The notes under the pieces: generated by a model
Seen by the model: only the letters and a program-made list of their open reading frames with translations
Told to the model about the DNA's origin: nothing
The model's database searches: none
Assembly: GCF_023630175.1 (NCBI RefSeq)
Contig: NZ_JALLIN010000027.1
Coordinates: 1-64,000, forward strand
DNA: 64,000 bases
Direction of reading: 5' to 3'
DNA from: Streptomyces cellostaticus
GTDB lineage: Bacteria > Actinomycetota > Actinomycetes > Streptomycetales > Streptomycetaceae
Program-made: the position numbers and the translations under genes
Part shown: positions 17,023 to 25,564 of the stretch, piece after piece
Position numbering within the stretch: position 1 is the stretch's first letter
Layout: the number at the start of each line of letters is the position of its first letter

Positions 17023-17132
17023 GCTCATTCTTCGGGGAGTTTGAAGAGCCGCCCCATGCGCCTATGGTGCTTGACGGACAAGCGACAAGCCGCCGTAATG
17101 ACCCCAAGTGCCGACAAGCCGGAGGAGGCCCC

Positions 17133-17915
17133 GTGAAGCAGGGTTTGCAGGGCTCCGCCGACCCGTTCGGCGCGGCCCGGGCCCCGGCGCGGGAGCGCGC
17201 CGCCGAGCCGGCCGGGCCGCGGGACGCCGGCCTGCCCGGGGCGCGGGGCGAGCACACCCACGCCGAGCGGCCGATCCCGCGGCCCAGGGCGGCCGTGCGG
17301 CGCTCCTCGGTGCGCGGGCAGATCCTCGACGCGCTGCGGACGGCCCTGGCGGCGGGCGAGCTGGAACCGGGCGAGGTCTACTCGGCGCCCGCCCTCGGCG
17401 AGCGCTTCGGGGTGTCGGCGACACCGGTGCGCGAGGCCATGCAGCAGCTCACCCTCGAAGGCGCCGTCGAGGTGGTGCCCAACCGCGGTTTCCGGGTCAT
17501 GGAGTGGGGCGCCCGGGAGCGGGCCGAGCTGGCCGAGGTAAGGGCGCTGCTGGAGGTGCCGGTGATGCTGCGGCTGGCCCGCACGGTGCCCGCCGACCGC
17601 TGGGCCGAGCTGCGGCCGCTGGCCGAGGACACGGTGCGCGCCGCGTCCTCCGGCTGCCCGGCGACGTACGCGGCGTCCGACCGCGCCTTCCACCGGGCGG
17701 TGCTGTCCCTCGCGGACAACGCCCAGCTCGTGCGGACGGCGGAGGACCTCCACCGGCGCTCCCAGCGGTCGCTGGTCGGCGGCCCGGTCCGGCCGGGCCG
17801 CACCGACCTCGCGGCCGACGCCGCCGAGCACACGGCCCTGCTGGACGCGCTGATCGCCCACGACCTCGACGTGGTGCGGGACCTGGTCGGCGACCACTTC
17901 GCGGGGGCCGCCTGA
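17133..17915 (+). CDS. GntR-family (FadR/FCD-type) regulator
   Basis: 260-aa transcription factor. The first 60 residues are a disordered Ala/Pro/Arg region. The winged helix (about 62-125) reads VRGQILDALRTALAAGELEPGEVYS followed by FGVSATPVREAMQQL. The C-terminal FCD helical domain (about 135-255) has the expected metal ligands region (DRAFHRAVL and EHTALLDAL). GTG 17133 has GGAGGAGG 5 nt upstream. A candidate promoter TTGACG lies near 17074. No catabolic genes adjoin it, so the effector is unknown. Confidence 0.88.
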   Translation: MKQGLQGSADPFGAARAPARERAAEPAGPRDAGLPGARGEHTHAERPIPRPRAAVRRSSVRGQILDALRTALAAGELEPGEVYSAPALGERFGVSATPVREAMQQLTLEGAVEVVPNRGFRVMEWGARERAELAEVRALLEVPVMLRLARTVPADRWAELRPLAEDTVRAASSGCPATYAASDRAFHRAVLSLADNAQLVRTAEDLHRRSQRSLVGGPVRPGRTDLAADAAEHTALLDALIAHDLDVVRDLVGDHFAGAA

Positions 17916-17934
17916 CCCCGGGCGGACGCCTGAC

Positions 17935-17958
17935 GGGCGCCCACGGCCGTGGGCGCCC
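17935..17958. terminator. 24-bp perfect palindrome between convergent genes
   Basis: GGGCGCCCACGG followed directly by CCGTGGGCGCCC. It lies between the ends of the GntR gene and the DUF2231-like gene, so it can act in both directions. Confidence 0.75.
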
Positions 17959-17968
17959 CGGGCCACGG

Positions 17969-18490
17969 TCAGGATCCGTCCGGCTCGCCGTGCGCGCTCT
18001 TGGAGTAGGCGTCGTGCCACGCGGCCTTCGCGCCGGAGTCGCCGATGCGGTACACGTCCACCACGGCTCCGGCCGCCACCGCCAGGGACAGCACCGCCAC
18101 GACGATGCGCAGCGGCAGCGAGGCGAGCCGGGCGGGCCGCGCCGCGCCGCCGTCCCGGCCCTCACCCCTCGGGCCCCGTGCCGACCACCACACGACCGCC
18201 GCGAGGACGAACAGGCCCAGCGCCCACGGCAGCAGCCCGTCGCCCAGCTCGGTGTGCCGGCGCACCAGCGGGTCGTCGTCGACGTGCCGCTCCAGCCACT
18301 CACCGGCCTCGGTGGTCAGCGGCACGGCGGCCAGGGCGACCAGGGCCAGCGAGGGCAGCAGCACGCCCAGCCGCCGGGCGGCCCGCGGCCACACCGCGCC
18401 GGCCACCAGGGCCAGCGCGGTGAGGGGTATCAGCACGACGACTACGTGGACCAGCAGGACGTGGGCCGGCAGGCCGTTGACCAGACTCAT
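17969..18490 (-). CDS. DUF2231-like membrane protein
   Basis: 173-aa protein with four hydrophobic segments (about 8-30, 38-58, 87-104, 131-150). It opens MSLVNGLPAHVLLVHVVVVLIPL, the pattern of DUF2231 membrane proteins, which carry conserved His residues near the first helix. The loop HVDDDPLVRRHTELGD is also typical. ATG 18490 has AGGAG at good spacing. Function is unknown; a redox or quinone-related membrane role is only guessed for the family. Confidence 0.78.
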   Translation of the reverse strand: MSLVNGLPAHVLLVHVVVVLIPLTALALVAGAVWPRAARRLGVLLPSLALVALAAVPLTTEAGEWLERHVDDDPLVRRHTELGDGLLPWALGLFVLAAVVWWSARGPRGEGRDGGAARPARLASLPLRIVVAVLSLAVAAGAVVDVYRIGDSGAKAAWHDAYSKSAHGEPDGS

Positions 18491-18561
18491 CGAGTACTCC
18501 TGAGGGGGTCGGGGCGCGCCACACTGGCACAGCAACCTCTCAGTCGGCTCTGAGGCCGCCC

Positions 18562-19344
18562 TCAGGCGGTCGCGGCGCCCGGCGCCGGCGGAGCCAACTG
18601 CCGGGCCAGCCAGGTCGGGACGCCGCCCAGCAGCCGGAACAGCCGCCCGGCCTCCTCCCGCAGCCGTGCGGCCTCCGGCTCCGACTCCGCGTCCGCCAGG
18701 GAGGCCAGCGCGGGGGCCGTGCCCACCAGGTATCCCAACTCCTCGCGGATTCGCAGCGACTCGGCGAAGCCGTGCCGGGCTTCCGCCAACTCCCCGTCGC
18801 GCAGGGCGAGTCCGGCCAGGTGGCGCCAGGTGAAGGACAGCAGCAGGGGATCGGCGTACGCCGTGGCGCCCGCGTGGGCACGGCGGTAGGCGGCACGCGC
18901 CGCCTGCGGCGAGTCGGCGAGGTTCTCCGCCAGCAGCCCTCGCCGGAAGTCCAGCAGTGCCCGTCCCACGGCACCGGGCGGGATCAGCGCGGCCGCCCGC
19001 CCGAGCGCGGCCCGAGCCTCGTCGGCCCGGTCCCGTACGCCGTGCAGCGTGGCCGCGTAGGCGAGCTGGCCGCGTTCGCAGGCGGCCGCCCCGCGCTCCT
19101 CGTCGGTGTGCGCCTGCGCCTCCGCCGTGCGCAGCGCGTCCTCCGCCTCAGCCCAGCCCCGTTCGGTGTACAGGCACCGTTCGACCAGCAGCGCGGCCCG
19201 TTGCAGGGTCGTGGCCGGGGTGTCCGCCGGCAGCATGGCCGCCGCGTCGGCCCAGCAGGCCCGCGAGCGCAACCGCCACACCGCGGTCTGGAGAGGATCG
19301 TCACCGGCGGTCGTTCCGTTACCAGACATGGCGGAGTACGCCAC
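18562..19344 (-). CDS. TPR-like helical repeat protein
   Basis: 260-aa Ala/Glu/Arg-rich helical protein with about six helix pairs resembling tetratricopeptide repeats (for example WAEAEDALRTAEAQAHTDEER and GELAEARHGFAESLRIREELG). GTG 19344 is chosen for the GGGGAGGG ribosome site; ATG 19329 is the alternative. No enzymatic motif is present. The protein resembles the helical part of LAL-type regulators without their ATPase or HTH, so it may be a remnant or an adaptor. Confidence 0.7.
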   Translation of the reverse strand: MAYSAMSGNGTTAGDDPLQTAVWRLRSRACWADAAAMLPADTPATTLQRAALLVERCLYTERGWAEAEDALRTAEAQAHTDEERGAAACERGQLAYAATLHGVRDRADEARAALGRAAALIPPGAVGRALLDFRRGLLAENLADSPQAARAAYRRAHAGATAYADPLLLSFTWRHLAGLALRDGELAEARHGFAESLRIREELGYLVGTAPALASLADAESEPEAARLREEAGRLFRLLGGVPTWLARQLAPPAPGAATA

Positions 19345-19496
19345 GTTGCCCTCCCCGAGCACGCCGTCGAGCTGTTGAGTGGTGGCGGCATTCCAGCACC
19401 AATCATGGGGCTGGGCCAAGGGGATGGGTGAAAGAATTCACAAAGTCGGGCGACCTTGGCGTGACTTGGCCGGGTCGTGTCGCGCCGCTGTCGTCC

Positions 19497-21170
19497 TCAG
19501 CTCATCCGCAGCGCGAGGAAGAAGTCCAGCTTGTCCTCCAGGCGCGACAGGTCCCGGCCCGTCAACTGCTCGATCCGCCCGACCCGGTAGCGCAGTGTGT
19601 TGACGTGCAGGTGGAGCCGGGTGGCGCAGCGGGTCCAGGAGCCGTCGCAGTCGAGGAACGCCTCCAGGGTCGGGATCAGTTCGGCGCGGTGGCGGCGGTC
19701 GTACTCGGTCAGCGGGTCCAGCAGACGCGCCGTGAAGGCGCGGCGGACGTCGTCCGGGACGAACGGCAGCAGCAGCACGTGCGAGGCCAGCTCCTGGTGG
19801 CCGGCCGCGCAGACCCGGCCCGGGCGGGCCGCGGCGACCCGGCGGGCGTGCCGGGCCTCCTCCAGCGCGCCGCGCAGGCCCTCCGCCGAGTGCACGGCGG
19901 CGCTGACCCCGAGGGTCAGCCGCCCGTCGTCGGCGAGGCCCGCCGACAGCGGCTCCCGCACGGCCCGCAGCAGCGCGTCGGCGAGCAGACCGGTCTCGGA
20001 GCCGTCCTGGTCGGCGGAGACCGCCGGCAGCGGCACCAGGGCGATCGCCTCGTCCCCGGCGTGGGCGACGGCGATCCGGTCCGAGGGTTCGGGGCCGGTG
20101 GCCAGCGGGTCGACCAGGACCTCCTCCAGCAGTGACTGGGCGACCGGGCCGCCCTCCACCGCCGCGCCGTCCCACTCGACCCGGGCCACGACCACCTGCC
20201 AGTGCGGGGCCGCGCCGAGCCCGGGCAGCAGCACCGGCGCGGCCACTCTCAGCCGCGCGGCGATCTCGGCGGGCGCGGCACCGGTCTGCACCAGCTCCAG
20301 CACCTCCTGCGCGAGCCGGCGCCGCACCGTGCGCGCCGCGTCCCGCCGGTCGCGCTCGACGGCGATGAGCTGGGTGACGCCCTGGAGCAGGTCGAGGCGC
20401 TCCTCCGGCCAGTCCCCGGCGTCCGCCTCGACCGCGAGCAGCCAGTCCGACAGGACCGTCTCACGCATGTCGCGGACGGCCTGCGGGGAGCGCCCGGAGG
20501 AGCGGACGGGGAAGAGCGAGAACGTGCTGCCGTCCAGCGGCACCCGGTGCGGTCCGCGCCGGCCGGAGCGGGTGGCGGCCAGGTGCTCGGCGGCCAGCCG
20601 CGCGCAGGTCTCGGCCGGCAGCACCGGGCCGGCGACCTTCGAGCCGGCGATCAGCCGTCCGGTGGGGGAGAGCACCCAGGCGCGCAGGTCGAGGTCGGTG
20701 CCGAGCAGGTCCAGGACCACGTCGGGGCCGCCGCCCGCCGGGCCCGAGGTCATCATCCGCCGGTGCCGGTCGACCACGGCCGCGAGGTCACCGGCCCGCT
20801 CCCCGGAGACCTGCCGCACCACGTGCTCGGTGACCGTCGCGAACGCCACCGACTCGTGCACCGCGAACAGCGGCAGCCGGTGCTTCGCGCAGGCCGCCAC
20901 CAGGTCGTCCGGTACGTCGCCCAGCTCGGCCTCGCCGGCCGCCAGCGCCGCCACCCCGGCCTGCACCAGGATCCGTACGAACGGCTCGGAGTCCCCGGCG
21001 TCCCGGCGCCAGGCCAGACCGGTCAGCACCAGCTCGCCCCCGGAGAGGTAGCGGCTCGGATCGCGCAGGTCGGTGGTCATGACCCCGCGCACGGAGCGGT
21101 CCAGCTCGTCCTCGCCGCCGAGCAGCCGCAGCCCCAGCGCATCGGTGTCCAGCAGTGCGCGCAGCCGCAT
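19497..21170 (-). CDS. PucR-family purine catabolism regulator
   Basis: 557-aa regulator. The N-terminal PucR domain (about 1-125) starts MRLRALLDTDALGLRLLGGE. A GGDEF-like or GAF-like middle follows, and the C-terminal helix-turn-helix_30 domain (about 495-555) contains FLDCDGSWTRCATRLHLHVNTLRYRVGRIEQLTGRDL. Length is typical. It is divergent from the xanthine dehydrogenase operon, 342 bp apart, and is the likely regulator of that operon. The start is ATG 21170; the longer open frame to 21281 has no ribosome site. Confidence 0.92.
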   Translation of the reverse strand: MRLRALLDTDALGLRLLGGEDELDRSVRGVMTTDLRDPSRYLSGGELVLTGLAWRRDAGDSEPFVRILVQAGVAALAAGEAELGDVPDDLVAACAKHRLPLFAVHESVAFATVTEHVVRQVSGERAGDLAAVVDRHRRMMTSGPAGGGPDVVLDLLGTDLDLRAWVLSPTGRLIAGSKVAGPVLPAETCARLAAEHLAATRSGRRGPHRVPLDGSTFSLFPVRSSGRSPQAVRDMRETVLSDWLLAVEADAGDWPEERLDLLQGVTQLIAVERDRRDAARTVRRRLAQEVLELVQTGAAPAEIAARLRVAAPVLLPGLGAAPHWQVVVARVEWDGAAVEGGPVAQSLLEEVLVDPLATGPEPSDRIAVAHAGDEAIALVPLPAVSADQDGSETGLLADALLRAVREPLSAGLADDGRLTLGVSAAVHSAEGLRGALEEARHARRVAAARPGRVCAAGHQELASHVLLLPFVPDDVRRAFTARLLDPLTEYDRRHRAELIPTLEAFLDCDGSWTRCATRLHLHVNTLRYRVGRIEQLTGRDLSRLEDKLDFFLALRMS

Positions 21171-21512
21171 GTCGTCGCCGCCGTTCTGTGTCTCGAAATC
21201 TACGATGAATCCTGTCGGGTGACCCGTGACGGGCCCGGAACCCGGGTGCCACGGTTCCACGGCGGGCCGCCGGGCCCTCACCCGTGTTTCCCGGGGAAAA
21301 CGGAGAGGTTACCGATGGGCTCCGTTCATACGAATCTACAAGATGCCCGTCGTGGCCAGCCAACTCCTTCATGGTTTCGGTGACTGACCTCGCCGGAGTA
21401 CGGGGCGGTGTACTGAGCCCACTCCGCGTAAAGAGCACATGAACGAGCCGGACCCGCCGCACCCGGATTGGCTCGATCCGTACGACTCACGAGACGATGA
21501 AGAGAGCCGGTC
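21171..21512. promoter_or_regulatory. Divergent control region pucR-type gene / xdh operon
   Basis: 342 bp without a gene. The motif AATCTAC appears at 21197-21203 and again at 21333-21339 in similar contexts (GAAATCTACGATG and CGAATCTACAAGATG), once near each gene. These are weak candidates for regulator sites. Confidence 0.35.
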
Positions 21513-22406
21513 ATGGACTTCCTTCGCCCCGCCAGCTGGGAGGAGGCGCTCGCCGCGAAGGCCGAGCACCCCACCGCTGTGCCGATTGCGGGTGGCACCG
21601 ACGTGATGGTCGAGATCAACTTCGACCACCGCCGGCCCGAGTACCTGCTCGACCTGAACCGCGTCGGCGACCTCTACGAGTGGGAGGTCGGCGAGGACAC
21701 CGTCCGGCTGGGCGCCTCGGTCCCCTACACCAGGATCATGGAGAACCTCCGTGCCGAGCTGCCGGGCCTCGCGCTCGCCTCGCACACGGTCGCCTCTCCG
21801 CAGATCCGCAACCGCGGCGGCGTCGGCGGCAACCTCGGCACGGCCTCGCCCGCCGGTGACGCCCACCCCGCCCTGCTGGCGGCCGGCGCCGACGTCGAGG
21901 TGGAGTCGGCGGCCCGCGGCACCCGCCTCGTCCCGATCGACGCCTTCTACACCGGCGTGAAGCGCAACGCCCTGGAGCCCGACGAGCTGATCCGCGCGGT
22001 GCACATCAAGAAGGCGGACGGCCCCCAGCAGTACTCCAAGGTCGGCACCCGCAACGCCATGGTGATCGCCGTGTGCGCCTTCGGCCTCGCCCTGCACCCC
22101 GCGACCCGCACCGTGCGCACCGGCATCGGCTCCGCCGCGCCCACGCCGGTACGGGCCAAGGCCGCCGAGGAGTTCCTGAACGCGGCCCTCGAGGAGGGCG
22201 GCTTCTGGGACAACGGAAAGATCGTCACCCCGTCGGTCGCCAAGCGGTTCGCGGAGCTGTGCTCCGGGGCCTGCAACCCGATCGACGACGTCCGGGGCAC
22301 CGCGAGCTACCGCCGGCACGCGGTCGGCGTCATGGCCCGCCGGACGCTCACCTGGACCTGGGAGTCGTACCGCGGCACCCGCCGCGCCACCGAGGGAGCT
22401 GCGTGA
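21513..22406 (+). CDS. Xanthine dehydrogenase FAD-binding subunit
   Basis: 297-aa FAD subunit of a molybdenum hydroxylase. The FAD motif AGGTDVMVEI (about 26-35) and the second FAD motif IRNRGGVGGNLGTASPAGD (about 98-116) are intact, followed by the CO-dehydrogenase flavoprotein C-terminal domain. It passes electrons from the 2Fe-2S subunit to NAD+. It overlaps the next gene (TGATG), so the three subunits are translationally coupled. Known elsewhere as xdhB or pucC; naming varies. Confidence 0.95.
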   Translation: MDFLRPASWEEALAAKAEHPTAVPIAGGTDVMVEINFDHRRPEYLLDLNRVGDLYEWEVGEDTVRLGASVPYTRIMENLRAELPGLALASHTVASPQIRNRGGVGGNLGTASPAGDAHPALLAAGADVEVESAARGTRLVPIDAFYTGVKRNALEPDELIRAVHIKKADGPQQYSKVGTRNAMVIAVCAFGLALHPATRTVRTGIGSAAPTPVRAKAAEEFLNAALEEGGFWDNGKIVTPSVAKRFAELCSGACNPIDDVRGTASYRRHAVGVMARRTLTWTWESYRGTRRATEGAA

Positions 22407-22981
22407 TGCGCGTCAACTTCACCGTCAACGGACGTCCGCAGGAGGCCGACGACGTATGGGAGGGCGAGTCCCTGCTGTACGTGCTGCGCGAGCGCCTCGG
22501 CCTGCCCGGTTCCAAGAACGCCTGCGAGCAGGGCGAGTGCGGCTCCTGCACCGTGCGCCTCGACGGCGTGCCGGTGTGTTCCTGCCTGGTCGCGGCCGGG
22601 CAGGCGGAGGGCCGCGAGGTGGTGACCGTCGAGGGCCTCGCGGACTACGCGAAGCAGCGCTCCTGCGGCGACTCGGGCTCGTGCGGCACCACGCCGGACG
22701 AGGCCGGAAGCCGGCAGGCCGAGGGCACCGACTCGCAGACCGGCGAGGGCGGCGAACTCAGCCCCGTCCAGCAGGCGTTCATCGACGCCGGCGCCGTCCA
22801 GTGCGGCTTCTGCACCCCGGGCCTGCTGGTCGCCGCCGACGAGATGCTGGAGCGCAACCCCAGCCCGTCCGACGCGGACATCCGCGAGGCCCTGTCCGGC
22901 AACCTGTGCCGCTGCACGGGCTACGAGAAGATCATGGACGCGGTCCGCCTGGCCGCCGCCCGCCAGTCCGAGGGGGTCTGA
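22406..22981 (+). CDS. Xanthine dehydrogenase 2Fe-2S subunit
   Basis: 191 aa. The plant-type ferredoxin cluster is C40-x4-C45-x2-C48 with C60 (ACEQGECGSC and CSC). The second helical cluster has CGFC and CRC. It is longer than the usual 155-165 aa because an acidic, Cys-containing insertion (about 79-113, RSCGDSGSCGTTPDEAGS and onward) separates the two domains. ATG 22406 overlaps the upstream stop. Transfers electrons between the molybdenum site and FAD. Confidence 0.93.
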   Translation: MRVNFTVNGRPQEADDVWEGESLLYVLRERLGLPGSKNACEQGECGSCTVRLDGVPVCSCLVAAGQAEGREVVTVEGLADYAKQRSCGDSGSCGTTPDEAGSRQAEGTDSQTGEGGELSPVQQAFIDAGAVQCGFCTPGLLVAADEMLERNPSPSDADIREALSGNLCRCTGYEKIMDAVRLAAARQSEGV

Positions 22982-22982
22982 G

Positions 22983-25367
22983 ATGCCGACGAACGGCGCG
23001 CCTACGAAGATCACGCAGGGCTCGCAGACCCGGGGCGGCGTCGGTGAGTCCACGCTCCGCCCGGACGGCACCCTCAAGGTCACCGGCGAGTTCGCGTACT
23101 CGTCCGACATGTGGCACGAGGACATGCTGTGGGGCCAGATCCTGCGCTCCACCGTCGCCCACGCGGAGATCGTGTCCATCGACACCTCCGAGGCCCTCGC
23201 GCTGCCCGGCGTGTACGCGGTCATGACCTACGACGACCTGCCGACCGAGGTGCGGAACTACGGCCTGGAGATCCAGGACACCCCCGTCCTCGCCCACGGC
23301 CGGGTGCGCCACCACGGCGAGCCGGTCGCGATCGTCGCCGCCGACCACCCGGAGACCGCCCGCCGCGCCGCGGCCAAGATCAAGGTCGATTACCGGGAAC
23401 TGCCGGTCGTCACCGACGAGGCCTCCGCCACCGCAGCGGACGCGATCCTCCTGCACGACAACCGCGACGACCACCACGCCGGACACGTCCCGCACCCGAA
23501 CGTCGTGCACCGCCAGCCGATCGTCCGCGGCGACGCCGCGGCGGCGAGCCGGCGGGCCGACGTCGTCGTCAAGGGCGAATACACCTTCGGCATGCAGGAC
23601 CAGGCCTTCCTCGGCCCCGAGTCCGGTCTCGCGGTGCCCGAGGAGGACGGCGGCGTCCACCTCTACATCGCCACCCAGTGGCTGCACTCCGACCTCCGCC
23701 AGATGGCGCCCGTCCTCGGCCTGCCCGAGGACAAGGTGCGGATGACGCTGGCCGGCGTGGGCGGCGCCTTCGGCGGCCGCGAGGACCTGTCGATGCAGAT
23801 CCACGCCTGCCTGCTGGCGCTGCGCACCGGCAAGCCGGTGAAGATCGTCTACAACCGGTTCGAGTCCTTCTTCGGGCACGTCCACCGCCACCCGGCGAAG
23901 CTCTACTACGAGCACGGGGCCACGCGGGACGGCAAGCTGACCCACATGAAGTGCCGGATCGTGCTCGACGGCGGCGCCTACGCCTCGGCCTCCCCGGCCG
24001 TGGTCGGCAACGCCGCCTCGCTCAGCGTCGGGCCGTACGTCGTCGAGGACGTCGACATCGAGGCCATCGCCCTGTACACCAACAACCCGCCCTGCGGCGC
24101 CATGCGCGGCTTCGGCGCGGTCCAGGCGTGCTTCGCCTACGAGGCGCAGATGGACAAGGTGGCCGAGGAACTCGGCATGGACCCGGTGGAGTTCCGCCGG
24201 CTCAACGCGATGGAGCAGGGCACCCTCCTGCCGACCGGGCAGCGCGTCGACTCCCCGGCCCCGGTCGCCGAACTGCTGCGCCGGGTCAAGGCGATGCCGC
24301 TGCCGCCCGAGCGCCAGTGGGAGTCCAGCGAGGGCGCCGACGTACGCCAGTTGCCCGGCGGTCTGTCCAACACCACGCACGGCGAGGGCGTCGTACGCGG
24401 GATCGGCTACGCGGTCGGCATCAAGAACGTCGGCTTCTCCGAGGGCTTCGACGACTACTCCACCGCACGCGTCCGGATGGAGGTGATCGGCGGCGAACCG
24501 GTGGCCACCGTGCACACCGCGATGGCGGAGGTCGGCCAGGGCGGTGTCACCGTGCACGCGCAGATCGCCCGCACCGAGCTGGGCGTCAGCCAGGTGACCA
24601 TCCACCCGGCCGACACCCAGGTGGGCAGCGCCGGTTCGACCTCGGCCTCCCGGCAGACGTACGTCACCGGCGGCGCCGTGAAGAACGCCTGCGAACTGGT
24701 CCGCGAGAAGGTCCTGGAGGTCGGGCGCCGCAAGTTCGGCTCCTACCACCCGGCCTGGGCCACGGCCGAACTCCTTCTGGAGGGCGGCAAGGTGGTCACC
24801 GACGCGGGCGAGGTCCTCGGCGACCTGGTCGACGTCCTGGAGGGCGAGGCCGTGGAGATCGAGGCGGAGTGGCGGCACCGGCCGACCGAGCCCTTCGACC
24901 TGCGCACCGGCCAGGGCAACGGGCACGTCCAGTACTCCTTCGCCGCGCACCGCGCCGTCGTCGAGGTCGACACCGAACTGGGCCTGGTCAAGGTCGTCGA
25001 ACTGGCCTGCGCCCAGGACGTCGGCAAGGCGCTCAACCCGCTCTCCGTCGTCGGCCAGATCCAGGGCGGCACGACCCAGGGCCTGGGCGTCGCGGTGATG
25101 GAGGAGATCGTCGTCGACCCCAAGACCGCCAAGGTCAGGAACCCCTCCTTCACGGACTACCTGATCCCCACGATCCTCGACACGCCGACCATCCCCGTCG
25201 ACGTGCTCGAACTCGCCGACGACCACGCCCCGTACGGGCTCCGTGGCATCGGCGAAGCACCGACCCTGTCGTCCACCCCGGCCGTCCTCGCGGCGATCCG
25301 GAGCGCGACCGGACTGGAGCTGAACCGCACACCGGTCCGCCCGGAACACCTGACGGGTTCCGCGTAG
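22983..25367 (+). CDS. Xanthine dehydrogenase molybdopterin-binding subunit
   Basis: 794-aa catalytic subunit that hydroxylates hypoxanthine to xanthine and urate. Molybdenum-cofactor contacts are visible in GGAFGGREDLSMQ (about 256-268), CGAMRGFGAVQA, and the C-terminal GIGEAP with catalytic Glu near 758. Length fits the separate-subunit bacterial type. It starts 1 bp after the 2Fe-2S subunit gene ends. A 14-bp stem terminator follows, so the permease gene downstream may have its own promoter. Confidence 0.95.
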   Translation: MPTNGAPTKITQGSQTRGGVGESTLRPDGTLKVTGEFAYSSDMWHEDMLWGQILRSTVAHAEIVSIDTSEALALPGVYAVMTYDDLPTEVRNYGLEIQDTPVLAHGRVRHHGEPVAIVAADHPETARRAAAKIKVDYRELPVVTDEASATAADAILLHDNRDDHHAGHVPHPNVVHRQPIVRGDAAAASRRADVVVKGEYTFGMQDQAFLGPESGLAVPEEDGGVHLYIATQWLHSDLRQMAPVLGLPEDKVRMTLAGVGGAFGGREDLSMQIHACLLALRTGKPVKIVYNRFESFFGHVHRHPAKLYYEHGATRDGKLTHMKCRIVLDGGAYASASPAVVGNAASLSVGPYVVEDVDIEAIALYTNNPPCGAMRGFGAVQACFAYEAQMDKVAEELGMDPVEFRRLNAMEQGTLLPTGQRVDSPAPVAELLRRVKAMPLPPERQWESSEGADVRQLPGGLSNTTHGEGVVRGIGYAVGIKNVGFSEGFDDYSTARVRMEVIGGEPVATVHTAMAEVGQGGVTVHAQIARTELGVSQVTIHPADTQVGSAGSTSASRQTYVTGGAVKNACELVREKVLEVGRRKFGSYHPAWATAELLLEGGKVVTDAGEVLGDLVDVLEGEAVEIEAEWRHRPTEPFDLRTGQGNGHVQYSFAAHRAVVEVDTELGLVKVVELACAQDVGKALNPLSVVGQIQGGTTQGLGVAVMEEIVVDPKTAKVRNPSFTDYLIPTILDTPTIPVDVLELADDHAPYGLRGIGEAPTLSSTPAVLAAIRSATGLELNRTPVRPEHLTGSA

Positions 25368-25375
25368 ACACGGCC

Positions 25376-25410
25376 GCCGGCGCGTCGCGGCGACGTCGCG
25401 ACGCGCCGGC
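25376..25410 (+). terminator. 14-bp stem terminator after xdh subunits
   Basis: GCCGGCGCGTCGCG (25376-25389) pairs perfectly with 25397-25410 around a 7-nt loop, 8 bp after the stop of the large subunit. Confidence 0.8.
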
Positions 25411-25564
25411 ACCCCGGCGCCGGGCAGGCTCGACCCACGGCCGTCCCGGCGCCGGTCAGCAAGTACCACGTTCGTCTCGGGCCGTCCCCCGGGCCGTCCA
25501 ATCCCAAATCCCGCCTGCCCTCCCACGGCAGCCGGGTGCCCCTGTGAACCTTGGGAGTTGGCCC

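Larger units (their letters stand above)
16374..17028 (-). pseudogene. Decayed (2Fe-2S) ferric-siderophore reductase (FhuF)-like gene
   Basis: Pieces of one protein lie in order but in different frames. The N-terminus (PLTATYARLTAVHP) is in one frame and RQGRPDVAASFGPHHRAWPA in a second. LVTVPWFPRRRTPR is back in the first; VSRHRATGRAAVRP, EEALRAGMRVADACVTCPR and the end are in the second again. From memory, Streptomyces (2Fe-2S)-binding siderophore reductases carry the same blocks (RPDV.ASFG, LVTVPWF, CVTCPR). A long helical segment and the CC pair before CVTCP are missing, so there is also a large internal deletion. A 50-bp tandem duplication (16714-16813) adds a shift. The promoter iron box is intact at 17006-17022. 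Confidence 0.7.

Noticed and set aside
17006..17028. ATG at 17028 as start of a normal protein (MSKVSLTFAFG)
   Set aside because: The first codons lie in the iron box and the frame soon becomes non-coding; treated as part of the pseudogene region.
21197..21339. AATCTAC repeated twice in the xdh control region
   Set aside because: Only 7 bp and not palindromic; recorded as a weak note, not as an operator.
22932..25526. 864-codon open frame on the minus strand
   Set aside because: It mirrors the xanthine dehydrogenase large subunit gene; composition is typical of antisense shadow frames in high-GC DNA, with no motif.
23111..25560. Long plus-strand frame running into the purine permease
   Set aside because: The first 800 codons are an Arg/Pro-rich shadow of the large subunit; the true permease starts at ATG 25565.
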